Both the position numbers and the translations under genes were made by a program. A DNA stretch of 64,000 nucleotides from JAICXG01 sp036494545 (GTDB lineage Bacteria; Verrucomicrobiota; Verrucomicrobiia; Chthoniobacterales; UBA10450): positions 186,001 to 250,000 of the forward strand of contig DASXOB010000003.1 of assembly GCA_036494545.1 (NCBI GenBank), read 5' to 3'. The notes beneath the pieces were generated by a model, which worked only from the letters and a program-made list of their open reading frames with translations, was not told the DNA's origin and did no database searches. Below, piece by piece: positions 1 to 8,885 of the stretch (position 1 is its first letter; each line of letters opens with the position of its first letter).

Positions 1-607
1 CGAGAACGATATCGCAATCTTCGCGCAAGGCCGCTTTCAATCCCGCGGCGAAAGTCGCGGATTGCCCGGGCACCTCACGCTGGGTAACGATGCTGCGTTT
101 GTTGCAATGCACGAACTCGATCGGCTCTTCGATCGTCACGATGTGTCGCGCGTAGGTGCGATTGATGTAATCGACCAGCGCCGCCAGGGTAGTCGACTTG
201 CCGGAACCGGTCGGACCGGTTACGAGAACGAGTCCGCCGCGCAGATCGCCAAAATCCCTAACGACTTGCGGAATGCCCAACTCTTCCAGAGTAGCAATCT
301 GCGTCGGGATAAGTCGAAAGACTGCGCCGTAACCATTTGTTTGTTTGAAATAATTGCAGCGAAAGCGCGAGCGCTCATCTAACTCGTAAGCGAAATCGAG
401 GTCGCCCAATTCTTCGAAGGCAGACCAGCGTTTTGATGCACAGATCTCGCTCAGCATTGTGATCGCTTCGTCGCGAGAGACCGGCTCTTCGCGAATCGGA
501 GTGATATCCCCATGTTTGCGAATTTTGGGCGGCTGACCTTCGGCCAAATGAAGATCGGACGCGCCCTCCTGGACCAGCGTTGTAAGTAAGCGGTCGATGG
601 ATGGCAT
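1..607 (-). CDS. pilT: PilT-type twitching motility ATPase, 3' part off the window
   Basis: Translating the minus strand from the ATG at 607 gives a PilT/GspE-family protein that runs off the left edge. It opens with MPSIDRLLTTLVQEGASD, the small N-terminal domain typical of PilT. Further in are a Walker A motif (GPTGSGKST), the Asp box (TIEEPIEFVH) and an ITQRE-like segment (VTQREVPGQS). The Walker B and His boxes lie beyond the window. PilT is the cytoplasmic hexameric motor that depolymerises type IV pili, powering twitching and DNA uptake. A second PilT gene lies 57 bp upstream on the same strand, so the two are probably co-transcribed. One copy of the dispersed 9-bp word family (core at 257) lies inside the gene. 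Confidence 0.9.
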   Translation of the reverse strand, partial: MPSIDRLLTTLVQEGASDLHLAEGQPPKIRKHGDITPIREEPVSRDEAITMLSEICASKRWSAFEELGDLDFAYELDERSRFRCNYFKQTNGYGAVFRLIPTQIATLEELGIPQVVRDFGDLRGGLVLVTGPTGSGKSTTLAALVDYINRTYARHIVTIEEPIEFVHCNKRSIVTQREVPGQSATFAAGLKAALREDCDIVL

Positions 608-664
608 TGCCTGAGGGACGAACAATGAATATGGGGGTTTCTCCAGGGTCTTGCTAGTTCTCTA

Positions 665-1771
665 TTAGCGTTCCCGTAGGACGTGATCGCGCATGATCTG
701 CTTTTGCTCGCTCCGCGCAACGGCTTCTTCGGCGCTGATGATATCGTGATCATAGAGCTCGCGCAGCGAATCATCCATTAGTTGCATGCCTTGTTTGCGG
801 CCGGTTTGGATTATGCCCGGAAGCATGAACGTGCGCGATTCGCGAATAACATTCGCGACCGCGGGGGTGTTCGTTAGGATTTCGAGTGCGAGGACGCGAC
901 CTTTGCCATCGGCGCGCGGGACGAGTTGCTGGCTGATGATGCCGCGCAAGGATTCGCTCACCATAACGCGAATCTGGTCCTGTTGGTCGACCGGAAACGC
1001 GTCAAGCAAACGATCGAGAGTGAGTGAAGCGTTGCCCGTATGCAGGGTACCAAGAACAAGATGACCCGTCTCAGACGCGGTGATGGCGAGCGATATGGTT
1101 TCGAGATCCCGCATTTCGCCGACCATGATGATGTCCGGATCTTCCCGTAACGAAGCGCGGAGAGCGGCGCCGAACGACTTTGTGTGAATACGCACTTCGC
1201 GTTGCGTGATGTGGCAGCTTTTCGGTTCGAAAACATATTCAATCGGATCCTCCAGGGTGATGATGTGCTCCCGCCGCTCCAGATTCACTTGCTCGACGAG
1301 TGCGGCCAGGGTGGTCGATTTTCCGCTGCCAACTGAGCCCGTCACTAGGATGAGCCCGTTATGGAAACGCGTGAGCAGCTTCAGACTTTCGGGTAAACCC
1401 AATTCATCCATCGTGCGCACACGCGTGCTGATGATGCGAAAAACGATATCGATCCCGAGTCTTTGCCTAACGATACTGGTGCGGAAACGTCCAAAACTGC
1501 TGGAATAGGCAAAGTCAACGTCGCCACGTTCGGCTAATTGCGCGCGCTGCCCTTCGGTCAGAAAACCTTCAGCGAGCGCAGCCGTGTCGGTCGCGGTCAG
1601 TTTTGACGCTTCGGGCCAGATTGGTTGAAGATGACCAAAGAGGCGCCAAATCGGCTGGGCATTGACACCGAGATGGATGTCGGAAGCGCCGTTCTCCTGG
1701 CCGACTGCAAGGTAATAATCAACATGCGACGAGACAGCCGCAGGTGCGCTGGGGGTAGGAGTTTCGGACAT
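665..1771 (-). CDS. PilT/PilU-like type IV pilus retraction ATPase
   Basis: A 368-residue secretion ATPase of normal PilT length. Visible motifs are Walker A GSVGSGKST (about residue 148), the Asp box TLEDPIEYVF, Walker B DPDIIMVGEMRD and the His box GHLVLGTLHT. The N-terminal domain carries NGASDIHLGV. The protein should hydrolyse ATP to retract type IV pili. Tandem pilT-like genes are common, with one copy (PilU-like) acting as an accessory motor. Which copy is which cannot be decided here. The core word CCTAACGA/TCGTTAGG occurs twice in the gene (871 and 1466) in different codon contexts (LTN and VRQ). Confidence 0.92.
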   Translation of the reverse strand: MSETPTPSAPAAVSSHVDYYLAVGQENGASDIHLGVNAQPIWRLFGHLQPIWPEASKLTATDTAALAEGFLTEGQRAQLAERGDVDFAYSSSFGRFRTSIVRQRLGIDIVFRIISTRVRTMDELGLPESLKLLTRFHNGLILVTGSVGSGKSTTLAALVEQVNLERREHIITLEDPIEYVFEPKSCHITQREVRIHTKSFGAALRASLREDPDIIMVGEMRDLETISLAITASETGHLVLGTLHTGNASLTLDRLLDAFPVDQQDQIRVMVSESLRGIISQQLVPRADGKGRVLALEILTNTPAVANVIRESRTFMLPGIIQTGRKQGMQLMDDSLRELYDHDIISAEEAVARSEQKQIMRDHVLRER

Positions 1772-1828
1772 GCGAAAGCGACCAATTGAGGATAGTCAGC
1801 CGCTTGAGGGGCGTAAATTGAAATTCGA

Positions 1829-2230
1829 TCACCAACCCTGGCGACGCGAGCTTTTGTCGCGGCCTTCTTTCGAGCCTTTCTTTGCGAAATGGCTCACCAC
1901 GATCGGCTGCAAGACCGTCATGGCGAGCTTGATCGCGCCGAGCAAAGCGCCCGATTCGAGGAGCGACTTGTTCGGTGAGCGAACCTTTTTGTTTGATGGA
2001 CCAATATAGATCTTTCGCGTCCGCGCCCGGAGCAGAGCGACGCAAAGACCAAGGGCAACAGCCGCACCAATCCAGAGCGCGGTGTTCCGTTGAAAAGCCT
2101 TCTTGAACTTGAGGGGAAAATTCAACTCGTAACGCAGCCCGCCCATGTCGCGCACCACCAGTTCGCGCGACTGAGCAATCTTCCTGCGCAATGCTAGCGG
2201 GTCTTTCTCTGGTCCAGATTTTTCAGCCAT
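1829..2230 (-). CDS. Small membrane-associated protein, third gene of a yqjDEK-like trio
   Basis: A 133-residue protein with a basic N-terminus, one clear hydrophobic segment (about residues 50-66) and a second weaker one (about 92-110), ending in a highly basic tail. It overlaps the upstream holin-like gene by 37 bp, which suggests translational coupling. No family is recognised with confidence. By position it is the counterpart of E. coli YqjK, a small protein downstream of YqjD and YqjE, but sequence similarity is not evident. A role at the inner membrane is an inference from the hydrophobic segments and neighbours. Confidence 0.6.
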   Translation of the reverse strand: MAEKSGPEKDPLALRRKIAQSRELVVRDMGGLRYELNFPLKFKKAFQRNTALWIGAAVALGLCVALLRARTRKIYIGPSNKKVRSPNKSLLESGALLGAIKLAMTVLQPIVVSHFAKKGSKEGRDKSSRRQGW

Positions 2231-2619
2231 TCTGTATCTTCCTTAATCACGCTCGCCGTCTCGCGAAAAAGCGGACGTTTCAGCTGCCCGCGCGCGAGCA
2301 CGAGGCAAAGCAGAGCCGCGCCAAAATGGAACAGGGCGAGCGCGAGCGAAATCCAAATCCACGAGATCGCGAGCAAGTGCGCGATTCCCACGATAATAAA
2401 AACCATCAGGAACACATAACCGCAGGCAAGACCAAGAGCCGCGGCGATGAGACAGCCCGCAAGGAGGGCAAGTTGTTTTATCGCGCCCTTCGATTCCTGG
2501 AGGGCAAGCTCGAGGCGCGTCTGGAAAAATTGCGTGCAGGACGCAACCAGCGCGGCCAGGTTCTGGCGCAATCCGCGATAACCCGCCGGATTGCGGAACG
2601 GCATCGGGCGGCCTGGCAT
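2194..2619 (-). CDS. YqjE-like holin superfamily III / DUF1469 membrane protein
   Basis: A 141-residue protein with an N-terminal amphipathic stretch (LAALVASCTQFFQTRLELAL) followed by two long hydrophobic segments (about residues 47-72 and 82-106), ending in a charged tail. This is the layout of the DUF1469/YqjE family: a cytoplasmic helix plus a helical hairpin in the inner membrane. In E. coli yqjE lies between yqjD (DUF883) and yqjK, and the same order is seen here. YqjD-type proteins bind ribosomes at the membrane in stationary phase; a similar role here is only an inference. The word core at 2629 lies just upstream of the start. Confidence 0.7.
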   Translation of the reverse strand: MPGRPMPFRNPAGYRGLRQNLAALVASCTQFFQTRLELALQESKGAIKQLALLAGCLIAAALGLACGYVFLMVFIIVGIAHLLAISWIWISLALALFHFGAALLCLVLARGQLKRPLFRETASVIKEDTEWLKNLDQRKTR

Positions 2620-2629
2620 CCGCTGTCCC

Positions 2630-2920
2630 CTAACGACGGAAAATCAGGCCCAGAACAAATCCAACCCCGAGCGCGGTGAAGATCGCCTTGGTCGGATTAT
2701 CGCGCACGTATTGCTCGGTATCTTCCTGAAAGCTTCGCACGCGATCGCTCGCCTCGTTCCACACTTCCTCGGCGCGGCCGCGATATTCGTCTGCGACGGC
2801 GCCTGCCGCCGAACGTAAATCGTCCGCCGCCTTGCGTGCATGCGAGACACCGCTTTGCACCTTCTCTTCTGCCTGCGGTGGAATTGCCGCACCTTCTCCA
2901 GTCTTATTCTCCTCAGCCAT
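2630..2920 (-). CDS. YqjD/ElaB-like DUF883 membrane-anchored protein
   Basis: The start was placed at 2920 (MAEENKTGEG) because a strong Shine-Dalgarno AGAGGAG lies about 7 bp upstream and the resulting 96 residues match the usual ElaB/YqjD length of about 100. An upstream in-frame start at 3058 would add a lysine/serine-rich extension with little protein-like character. The central part is a charged helix (HARKAADDLRSAAGAVADEY), followed by the family hallmark YVRDNPTKA, one C-terminal transmembrane helix and a final RR. E. coli relatives tether ribosomes to the inner membrane. It is the first gene of the trio with the YqjE-like and third proteins. Confidence 0.8.
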   Translation of the reverse strand: MAEENKTGEGAAIPPQAEEKVQSGVSHARKAADDLRSAAGAVADEYRGRAEEVWNEASDRVRSFQEDTEQYVRDNPTKAIFTALGVGFVLGLIFRR

Positions 2921-3063
2921 AATCTTCTCCTCTTTGGAACGTGGTTTTCTTGCCGAACGACTCTTCGTCTCTGGCGTTGAACTTTTCTTCATTGGGGATA
3001 CGGAACTCGCCGAAGGCTTGCGCTTACGATTTTCCCCCTCGGCCTTCCCGGAAGCCATCGCTT

Positions 3064-3288
3064 CTATTTCTCGCGAAAGATAATTCGCGCTTTGGTGAGA
3101 TCGTAGGGCGACAATTCAACCTCCACCTTGTCTCCCGGCACGATGCGAATGAAATGCTTGCGCATCTTACCCGAGATATGGGCAAGGACGTTGCGCTGCC
3201 CGGCGAGATCGACTCGAAACATCGTGCCCGGTAGCACTTGTGTGACCGTGCCTTCGGTAACGATCTGCGCCTCTTTTGGCATGCGCAA
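3064..3288 (-). CDS. infA: Translation initiation factor IF-1
   Basis: About 72-74 residues, the usual IF-1 size, forming a single S1-like OB fold. Family sequence is clear: EGTVTQVLPGTMFRV, followed by VLAHISGKMRKHFIRI and PGDKVEVELSPYDLTK, with the final RIIFREK. IF-1 binds the 30S A site during initiation and works with IF-2 and IF-3. Two starts are possible, MRMPKE at 3288 and MPKE at 3282. It stands alone rather than inside a ribosomal protein operon. A near-copy of the dispersed word (CCTAACGG at 3297) sits directly upstream. Confidence 0.95.
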   Translation of the reverse strand: MRMPKEAQIVTEGTVTQVLPGTMFRVDLAGQRNVLAHISGKMRKHFIRIVPGDKVEVELSPYDLTKARIIFREK

Positions 3289-3429
3289 GGATAGCGCCTA
3301 ACGGGCATTGCTCAAGTCACGCGACGTCGCACTGGATCATCTCGCTGGTTTCTTAACGGCAAATCAGATCAAGGAAAAATCTTCTCTGATAGCTTGTCCA
3401 GACGAAGCCAGGTCAGGTTCCATTTCCTT

Positions 3430-5283
3430 TTATTCGCGGCTTAGGGAGACTTCAGGAAGGTACGTCCGGCCCTTGTCGCGTTCCCACCAGCGACCGGTCC
3501 TGCGATACTCGGCGAGGCTCGCAAAATGATAACAATAGATTCGCGACCGCAAATAGCGCGGCGGTTTTTCCGGGAACGGGTTCTTGCCTAACAACGCCAA
3601 AACATCCGGCGAACCCTCGAGCAATCGCTGAGTAAGAGCCAAAAACCATGGGTTTTGTCGCGGATCACCCAGCGCCGCAAACCACATCTGCCAATCAAGC
3701 CGCGGTTGATGCGGCTCGACGAAAACGGGCGGTCGATCAAGGTCACCAGCTTTCCATTTAAATTCATAAGGTTTCCACTCCAGCGCGTCGTAGCTGCCTT
3801 CGATGATGATTTCGGGTCGCTCCTCTGTCATGACACGGAAGAGTCCGTAGCTGTTCACGAGCCGGAACGGGGCGATCGCGGCATAAAGCGACTCCATCGC
3901 TGGCGGCCAGGTGAGGTTGGGTTTAAAGCTTTCGAGGATGAGGACGGCATTAATCGGCATCGTGACGAAGATGACGAGCGCCGGAATCAGGCTCGGCCGG
4001 CGCCCCATAACTGGCAATCCCTCCGGGAGGCGAAAAACCGGTGGCCAAACCGCATCGTCTATCAACAAAAGACAAAGCGCGATCGTGAGAAGATTAAAGA
4101 AGGCGTAGTTACCCGTCAGCCCGATCACGACTTGCAGAAGAACGAAAAGCCCGCACGCCAACTGTCGCAGACGACGCGGCCCCCAGATCAGAAAGGGCAC
4201 GACGATCTCGATCACGAGTGTTGCCGCGGTGCAGAAATGTTTGACCCATTCGGGCGATTTATCGGCCCACCAACCGAGGACAGTCGGGAGCGGTTGTGTC
4301 CAGTAGTGATAGTCGAGCGCGCTCAGGTCCCACCACGACGGATCACTGCTCGTGAGTTTCACCACGCCTGACATCAGCATTAGTTTGAAAAGCAGAAACT
4401 GGAGAAGAAAAAGTGCAGGTCGCGAAACAGGTGGCTGCTCTCCACGTCGCGGCCACCATCGCCAGGGCGCAATAAAGATGGCGAGAAAGCCGGTCTCGAT
4501 CAGCAGAATGTCCCATTGAAAACTGAAAAACGTCTGTCCCGCAACGCTGAGGGAAAGATAAATTCCGACAGTCAGAACCAGACAGAGAATCGGCGCGATT
4601 TCGGCAACGAGGAGGACAGACAAAAACGCACCCGTGCCGCAGAGAAAATGAAGAAAAACGCTGCTCGAGTTGATCCAGCAAAAGGTGGGGAGAACAAGCC
4701 AATCTGGGCGGCCGAGTTGTGTGCGCGCCGCTTCCATGAACCGCGGCAATGGCATGATTCCCCGCTCCCCGATCAGCCCGTCGATCTGTAACCAAAAGGA
4801 GAGAAAGGCAATCAGAAAGATCACGCCTAACGAACGCAGGAACCAACTGCGCGAAGTAAAATAGGTCGGACGTCGCACGTCATTACCCCAGAACAGCCGG
4901 GTCACTCGATGCGCCGGAGCGCGATGGTCGGCGATGACTCGATAGGCAAATTCTGAGACCGCCGCGAAGCCCGGCACATGATCGTAACTCCAACGATTCA
5001 GTGGGCGACCTCCAGCGCCTAACGAACGATAGACAGCCTCCGCACCGCTGTAGACCGAGCCATCAGGCTCGATCAACTTCACCGCCCGTTCAAAATCTTC
5101 CCGAGGTATATCTGCAAATCGGGCCGCGGCTTCCTGCAACGAGACATACTCTACGGCGTTGCCCGTCTCTTCCTGCCAGCGCGCGATCCATAGCTTACAA
5201 AAAGCACAATCACCATCGTAAACGAGAAGTGGTTTCGGCGGAGGGTGAGCAACTCGTCGCGCCGGATCAGCCATCGACTGCAT
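3430..5283 (-). CDS. Fusion of DCC1-like thiol oxidoreductase and lipase maturation factor membrane protein
   Basis: 617 residues with two parts. Residues about 18-125 are a DCC/DUF393 domain with the signature VYDGDCAFCKLWI (the Cys pair of a thioredoxin-like fold). Residues about 145-600 match the lipase maturation factor family (LMF1-like, PF06762), with about eight hydrophobic segments and the soluble C-terminal part (FRLVNSYGLFRVMTEERPEI, then YEFKWKAGD). In animals LMF1 is an ER protein needed for lipase folding. In bacteria the family is uncharacterised. Joining a thiol/disulfide domain to it fits a redox-coupled folding role, which is inference. Two copies of the dispersed word encode Ser-Leu-Gly inside the gene (4826, 5018). 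Confidence 0.8.
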   Translation of the reverse strand: MQSMADPARRVAHPPPKPLLVYDGDCAFCKLWIARWQEETGNAVEYVSLQEAAARFADIPREDFERAVKLIEPDGSVYSGAEAVYRSLGAGGRPLNRWSYDHVPGFAAVSEFAYRVIADHRAPAHRVTRLFWGNDVRRPTYFTSRSWFLRSLGVIFLIAFLSFWLQIDGLIGERGIMPLPRFMEAARTQLGRPDWLVLPTFCWINSSSVFLHFLCGTGAFLSVLLVAEIAPILCLVLTVGIYLSLSVAGQTFFSFQWDILLIETGFLAIFIAPWRWWPRRGEQPPVSRPALFLLQFLLFKLMLMSGVVKLTSSDPSWWDLSALDYHYWTQPLPTVLGWWADKSPEWVKHFCTAATLVIEIVVPFLIWGPRRLRQLACGLFVLLQVVIGLTGNYAFFNLLTIALCLLLIDDAVWPPVFRLPEGLPVMGRRPSLIPALVIFVTMPINAVLILESFKPNLTWPPAMESLYAAIAPFRLVNSYGLFRVMTEERPEIIIEGSYDALEWKPYEFKWKAGDLDRPPVFVEPHQPRLDWQMWFAALGDPRQNPWFLALTQRLLEGSPDVLALLGKNPFPEKPPRYLRSRIYCYHFASLAEYRRTGRWWERDKGRTYLPEVSLSRE

Positions 5284-5388
5284 CCTCCGACGCGGTATCG
5301 CTTCCGTCGAGCGGAAGTCAACGACCGCGTGTTGGTTGGCCCGACAGCGATCTGCTCATTCGCCAGGGGAAACGCCAAACTCGACCGG

Positions 5389-6186
5389 CTAAGAGCCTAA
5401 CGATCCAATGAGGCTGGAAGGGCTGACTTCGGCCCACACCGGCGCGTGATCTGAAGGCTCTTTTCCTTTGCGCATCCCCCGCTCCACTCCCGCGTCGCTG
5501 CAATTGGCTGCCAGCTCACTTCCGGCGAGAATGGCATCGATCCGCAGTCCACGATTCTTCGGAAATGCCAGCATGCGGTAGTCCCACCAGCTGAAAATTC
5601 CCGGCTCCGGATGAGACAAGCGCAGAGTATCCGCCAGTCCAAGATCGCAGACCGCGCGAAACGCCGCTCGCTCATTCTCAGAGCACATGATGGCGCCGCG
5701 CCAAAGCGCCGGGTCGTGGACATCCTCGTCGTTAGGCGCAACATTGAAATCGCCGCAGAGCAGGACGCGATCGAGCGGACTTTCGCGCCCGCGCAAGCAA
5801 GTCGTTAGGCGACGAAACCACTCGATTTTGTAAGCATAGGCTTCCGACCCGACCGCCTGCCCATTAGGGGCGTAAATCGAAATCACGCGCACGTTTCCCA
5901 CGCTGGCGGCAATAACGCGAGCCTGCGCGTCCGCCACCTCATCGCCAAATCCTAGCTGCACTTCGCGCGGTTCCTCCTTCGCCAGAATTGCGACTCCATT
6001 GTAGGACTTCTGACCATGGAAAACCGCGGCGTAGCCCGCATCACGTAGCGTTGCCGCGGGAAATTGCTCGTCGGTGCATTTGGTTTCCTGGAGACAGACG
6101 ATGTCTGGACTCGTCTCTCGCAGCCAGGCGAGAAGACGTGCTTCACGCTTGCGTAACGAATTAATATTCCAGGAAACGATTCTCAC
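5389..6186 (-). CDS. xth: Exodeoxyribonuclease III (AP endonuclease, Mg-dependent)
   Basis: The GTG start at 6186 gives MRIVSWNINSLRKRE, the canonical ExoIII N-terminus, and 265 residues, the normal length. A longer reading from 6297 adds a stretch with no family similarity. Catalytic motifs are visible: WNIN (Asn), LQETK (metal-binding Glu), YNGVAIL, IYAPNG (Tyr), CGDFNVAP (Asp and Asn) and SDHAPVW (Asp/His pair). The enzyme cuts DNA 5' of abasic sites and degrades 3' ends in base excision repair. The word occurs at 5729 (Pro-Asn-Asp) and 5802 (Leu-Thr) within the gene and at 5396 next to its 3' end. Confidence 0.93.
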   Translation of the reverse strand: MRIVSWNINSLRKREARLLAWLRETSPDIVCLQETKCTDEQFPAATLRDAGYAAVFHGQKSYNGVAILAKEEPREVQLGFGDEVADAQARVIAASVGNVRVISIYAPNGQAVGSEAYAYKIEWFRRLTTCLRGRESPLDRVLLCGDFNVAPNDEDVHDPALWRGAIMCSENERAAFRAVCDLGLADTLRLSHPEPGIFSWWDYRMLAFPKNRGLRIDAILAGSELAANCSDAGVERGMRKGKEPSDHAPVWAEVSPSSLIGSLGS

Positions 6187-6238
6187 GAGAAACAAGATTG
6201 CGACCGACAGCGACAAAGGCCCAGGCCGATAGCTCGCG

Positions 6239-7690
6239 CTACAAATCGATTTCCACACCCGGTTTCGGAACGATGATTTCGCTTCCCGGCAATGCACCTG
6301 CGGCCGTCGACCTTATCCATTCAACTGCGGCGGGATCGCCGTGCACCAGCACCACCTTTTTTGGCGCAACCTTCCTGATGTAGTCCAGGATCGATTCGCG
6401 TGATGCATGCGCGCTGAATTGAAATTGTTCGATCTGGCATCGTAGCGGTTGAGCGGGCTCGTCTTCGTCCAGCGAGACGAATTCGTTAGGCCGGGCGCGG
6501 CGCAATTTGCCCGCGGGCGATTCCGGGTCAGCATAGCCAACGAAGAAAATCGTGTGCTCCGGTCGATCGACAATCCGTCGTGCAAAAATGTTGGAAAGCG
6601 TTTTGGGCGTCATCATTCCGCTGGAGAGGGCATAGATGCGTCCCGGACGCGCGGGTGCCTCGGCGATGGTTTTTCCATTGAGGACAAATGGCTGCAATTC
6701 GGGAAACAATTGCAAACGCGGCAGGACACGCGCTGCCTGGTTAGCGCGCCGATCGTAAATCTGTGTCATCTTGGAGCTCAATCCGCCGATGTAAATCGGG
6801 AAGTCGCCGAGCAATTTCTGGCGTTTGAATTTGTAGAGCATGGTCAGCACTTCCTGCGTCTTGCCGAGAGCGAAAACCGGCACGAGCACGCATCCACCGC
6901 GGGCAAACGCGCGCTCGATCGCCTCTGCAAAACGCAGCTCTTCTGCTGCGCGTGAAAAATTTTCCGGCAATGGAGAATCGCCGCGGGTGGTCTCGATGAT
7001 GAGAACGTCTATCTCCTTCCAGGGAAAAGCCGCGCCCTTGGTTAGCGTTTGATCGTCGAAGTTTACGTCGCCGCTGTAGAAAACAGTCCGGCCCTCCGCG
7101 CGCAGGAGAATTCCGGCCGCTCCCATGACGTGACCGGCATCGCGATATTCGAAGGCGAGATCGTCGTTAGGCCGCACAGAGGAACGTTCGCCCTCAACCG
7201 TGATGGGTTGACGCAGCGGGCAATGTTGCCATCGCTCCGTCGCACGGTCAGTCTCACGGTGGGTGAAGAGTGGATAAATAATTCCGACCTCTTCACGTTC
7301 CCGGATCATGACATTGACGGAGTTATGCAGGAGCGCATCACCGATCGCCGCTGTTGGCTCGGTCATAAAAACGCGCGCCTGCGGCTGCTGACGCATGAGT
7401 ACCGGGAGCGAGCCGATGTGATCGAGATGCGCGTGAGAAAGCAGGATGGCGTCGACTTGCCGGCCCGCCAGAGCGCTGAACAGCGGCAAAGCCATTTCAC
7501 CTTCCTCCTTGGGATGCATTCCGCAATCGAGCACCACGCCCCGGCCGCCGGCCGCCAGATAATAACAGTTCGCACCGATCTCCGTCCGGCGCGTCAGATT
7601 GATAAACTTCAAAACAAGAGCTGCACCTAACCATTCCGGCGCCGAGGAGCAATCGGGAATTTTTCTGCGACAAGGTACGTCGTTAGGCAC
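6239..7690 (-). CDS. Beta-CASP metallo-beta-lactamase-fold RNA-processing nuclease
   Basis: 483 residues with the metallo-beta-lactamase signature HAHLDHIG (about residue 86), a conserved His in GHVMGAAGI, the Asp of YSGDVNFDD, and the later FSAHASRE and VLVHGDPAAVEW blocks of the beta-CASP/RMMBL region. This is the YSH1/CPSF73-like group, which acts as an RNA endo- or exonuclease using two zinc ions. The ATG at 7690 opens with MPNDVPCRR, encoded across a copy of the dispersed word at 7680. A later start nearer LKFINLTRRTEIGANCYYL is also possible, since the first 27 residues are not family-like. Confidence 0.85.
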   Translation of the reverse strand: MPNDVPCRRKIPDCSSAPEWLGAALVLKFINLTRRTEIGANCYYLAAGGRGVVLDCGMHPKEEGEMALPLFSALAGRQVDAILLSHAHLDHIGSLPVLMRQQPQARVFMTEPTAAIGDALLHNSVNVMIREREEVGIIYPLFTHRETDRATERWQHCPLRQPITVEGERSSVRPNDDLAFEYRDAGHVMGAAGILLRAEGRTVFYSGDVNFDDQTLTKGAAFPWKEIDVLIIETTRGDSPLPENFSRAAEELRFAEAIERAFARGGCVLVPVFALGKTQEVLTMLYKFKRQKLLGDFPIYIGGLSSKMTQIYDRRANQAARVLPRLQLFPELQPFVLNGKTIAEAPARPGRIYALSSGMMTPKTLSNIFARRIVDRPEHTIFFVGYADPESPAGKLRRARPNEFVSLDEDEPAQPLRCQIEQFQFSAHASRESILDYIRKVAPKKVVLVHGDPAAVEWIRSTAAGALPGSEIIVPKPGVEIDL

Positions 7691-7884
7691 GATCGACGCT
7701 GCCCGAGTTAACGAGAAGCGCCGTGAAAGCGCGAATAGTCGGCCAAACGGGTAAACCCTATCTTCAGCCTGATTGCCGCCGTCGGCTAAGTCGAAGAAGG
7801 CAAGCCAGCACTTGCTACTTCGTCATGGTTTGCCGAAAGAACGTTGGCGCGCTTCTTTTCCAAGTCTCCAACATCCTTTCTACC

Positions 7885-8457
7885 TTGAGTTCTGACTTCC
7901 TTGCTCTTTCGAGCTCCGGCTTCCGACTCTGTCCGCACACACCGCAACATCTTCGAGCATTACTCGACGGTTTGGAAAATTATGAGCAACTTACCGGTCT
8001 AACTGTCGCCCGCGGCGTGCGAGACTTTATTGTTGGACCCGAAGTATCCCCGGATTTTCTCGACCAGCTACGACAACGCGAAGCGACGGATTCGTGGCAG
8101 GATGGGTTCGGTGTTTTATTAGGCAAGAAGCTGATTGGATTGTGCAGCTTTGCCGGACCTCCGAGTGAGGATGCCGTGGTGGAGATCGCCTACGGCATCG
8201 CGCCAGACTACGAAGGCCGCGGGTATGCCACGGCCGCGGCCCGCGCGCTGATTGAATATGCCAAAGGCACCGGGCAAGTGTGCAGCCTTCGTGCTTACAC
8301 CTTGCCGCAAGAGAATGCTTCGACGCGTGTCTTGCAGAAATGTGGCTTTATCTTTGTCGGCGAGGCGATGAATTCGCAAGACGGCAAGGTCTGGCGCTGG
8401 GAACGACCAGTAAATCTCACGTCAGGAGAAGGTTCCGGGAATTCCACGCTCGCCTGA
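7885..8457 (+). CDS. GNAT-family N-acetyltransferase
   Basis: The C-terminal 150 residues show the GNAT fold: IAYGIAPDYEGRGYATAAARALIEYA contains the acetyl-CoA-binding Q/RxxGxG/A-type loop (EGRGYATAA), followed by YTLPQENASTRVLQKCGF, the typical RimJ/RimL-like end. The start is uncertain. A TTG at 7885 is used because codons upstream of it (the frame is open to 7723) do not look protein-like. An ATG at 7825 is an alternative. It probably acetylates an amine on a small molecule or protein N-terminus; the substrate cannot be inferred. Confidence 0.75.
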   Translation: MSSDFLALSSSGFRLCPHTPQHLRALLDGLENYEQLTGLTVARGVRDFIVGPEVSPDFLDQLRQREATDSWQDGFGVLLGKKLIGLCSFAGPPSEDAVVEIAYGIAPDYEGRGYATAAARALIEYAKGTGQVCSLRAYTLPQENASTRVLQKCGFIFVGEAMNSQDGKVWRWERPVNLTSGEGSGNSTLA

Positions 8458-8539
8458 AGCTTGCGCAACCTTGGCTCGTGGTCGAGTGTCGCCAGGCCTC
8501 AATCTCATCACCTAACGATAAGCCCAACTCATCATCGCC

Positions 8540-8845
8540 ATGTACAGCAAAAACAACCTTGCCAGGATTAAAAAGATGGAGTCGCTCGCCCCCGAAGTCA
8601 TGAAAGCCTTCTGGGCTTTCGACAAGGCCGCCGTTGCCGACGGCGCAATTCCGGTCAAATACAAGGAACTCATTGCAGTAGCAGTCGCCTTAACGACACA
8701 ATGTCCGTACTGTATCGATATCCATTCCGCCAACGCACGCAAAGCTGGCGCGAGTGAAGCGGAGTTAACCGAAGCCGCGATGGTTGCCGCTTCCCTCAGA
8801 GCCGGGGCGGCAGTGACTCATGCCACTCACGCATTGTCTGACTAA
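8540..8845 (+). CDS. AhpD-like carboxymuconolactone decarboxylase family protein
   Basis: 101 residues, the single-domain CMD size. The redox CxxC with downstream His is intact (CPYCIDIHSANARKAGASEAEL), preceded by the KYKELIAVAVALTTQ helix. Such proteins are helical hexamers or trimers acting as alkylhydroperoxidases or disulfide reductants. The missing decarboxylase-specific residues favour the AhpD-like side. It is followed after 40 bp by a DUF1801 gene on the same strand. A word core (8511) lies 29 bp upstream of the ATG. Confidence 0.88.
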   Translation: MYSKNNLARIKKMESLAPEVMKAFWAFDKAAVADGAIPVKYKELIAVAVALTTQCPYCIDIHSANARKAGASEAELTEAAMVAASLRAGAAVTHATHALSD

Positions 8846-8885
8846 GAGTAGATGGGCGTGGTTAGAGCTAACGAGCACTCAGTTC

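Noticed and set aside
2191..2679. Long + strand frame over the yqjE-like gene
   Set aside because: It is antisense to two well-supported membrane-protein genes and its translation is Arg/Glu-rich without domains.
5729..5809. Two TCGTTAGGC copies 73 bp apart inside exonuclease III as an attC
   Set aside because: They are direct, not inverted, and lie within conserved coding sequence of the enzyme.
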